DNA of 5,636 nt. Source: Caulobacteraceae bacterium. GTDB lineage: Bacteria > Pseudomonadota > Alphaproteobacteria > Caulobacterales > Caulobacteraceae. Of the stretch, positions 5,604 through 5,636 are shown one piece after another. Each line of letters opens with the position of its first letter. Position 1 is the stretch's first letter. The stretch spans positions 1 to 5,636 of the forward strand of contig JASLDZ010000114.1 in NCBI GenBank assembly GCA_030151985.1, given 5' to 3'. The notes beneath the pieces are model-generated. The model was not told where the DNA came from. It saw only the letters and a program-made list of their open reading frames with translations, and made no database searches. Position numbers and translations under genes: made by a program.

Positions 5604-5636
5604 GGCGCCTTCCGCCCCGCCGCGCTTGAGAAAGCC

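Overview
The window is very GC-rich (G or C at nearly every wobble position) and reads as chromosomal DNA of an alphaproteobacterium, most likely of the Caulobacterales (Caulobacter/Phenylobacterium/Brevundimonas group). The strongest pointer is MipZ, the ParA-like division-site regulator typical of alphaproteobacteria, encoded divergently from panC. The promoter candidates also resemble the Caulobacter housekeeping pattern (TTGAC-type -35). This placement comes from recognised proteins, not from a database comparison.

Layout. Positions 1-485 (minus strand) hold the first 161 codons of panC, cut by the window edge. A 137-bp divergent intergenic region carries a promoter candidate for the rightward genes. 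Then come mipZ (623-1543), a small membrane-anchored J-domain protein starting 7 bp later (1551-1985), and a secreted S33-type alpha/beta hydrolase (2035-3462). A gene on the minus strand (3470-4357) converges on the hydrolase with only 7 bp between the two stop codons. It encodes a TonB-like bitopic protein: N-terminal membrane helix, Pro/Ala-rich linker, and an unrecognised C-terminal domain with four cysteines. A ~336-bp non-coding stretch with promoter, repeat and hairpin candidates follows, then the start of the str operon: rpsL (4694-5065) and rpsG (5130-5603). The window ends 33 bp after rpsG, where fusA would usually follow.

How the genes fit together. mipZ and the J-protein gene are probably cotranscribed; the hydrolase may be read through from them but has its own clear ribosome binding site. 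MipZ couples chromosome segregation to FtsZ-ring placement. The J-protein has the architecture of the mitochondrial Pam18/Tim14 co-chaperone: membrane segment(s), then a C-terminal minimal J-domain with HPD. The str-operon genes are conventional ribosomal proteins, but their 64-bp spacer contains a perfect 8-bp-stem GAAA-loop palindrome. It resembles a widely dispersed proteobacterial repeat and lies where E. coli has its S7 translational control site.

I see no CRISPR array, transposase, tRNA, rRNA or phage gene. No wholly new system is evident. The items most worth a second look are the Pam18-like J-protein beside mipZ, the TonB-like protein of unknown function, and the palindrome inside the str operon.
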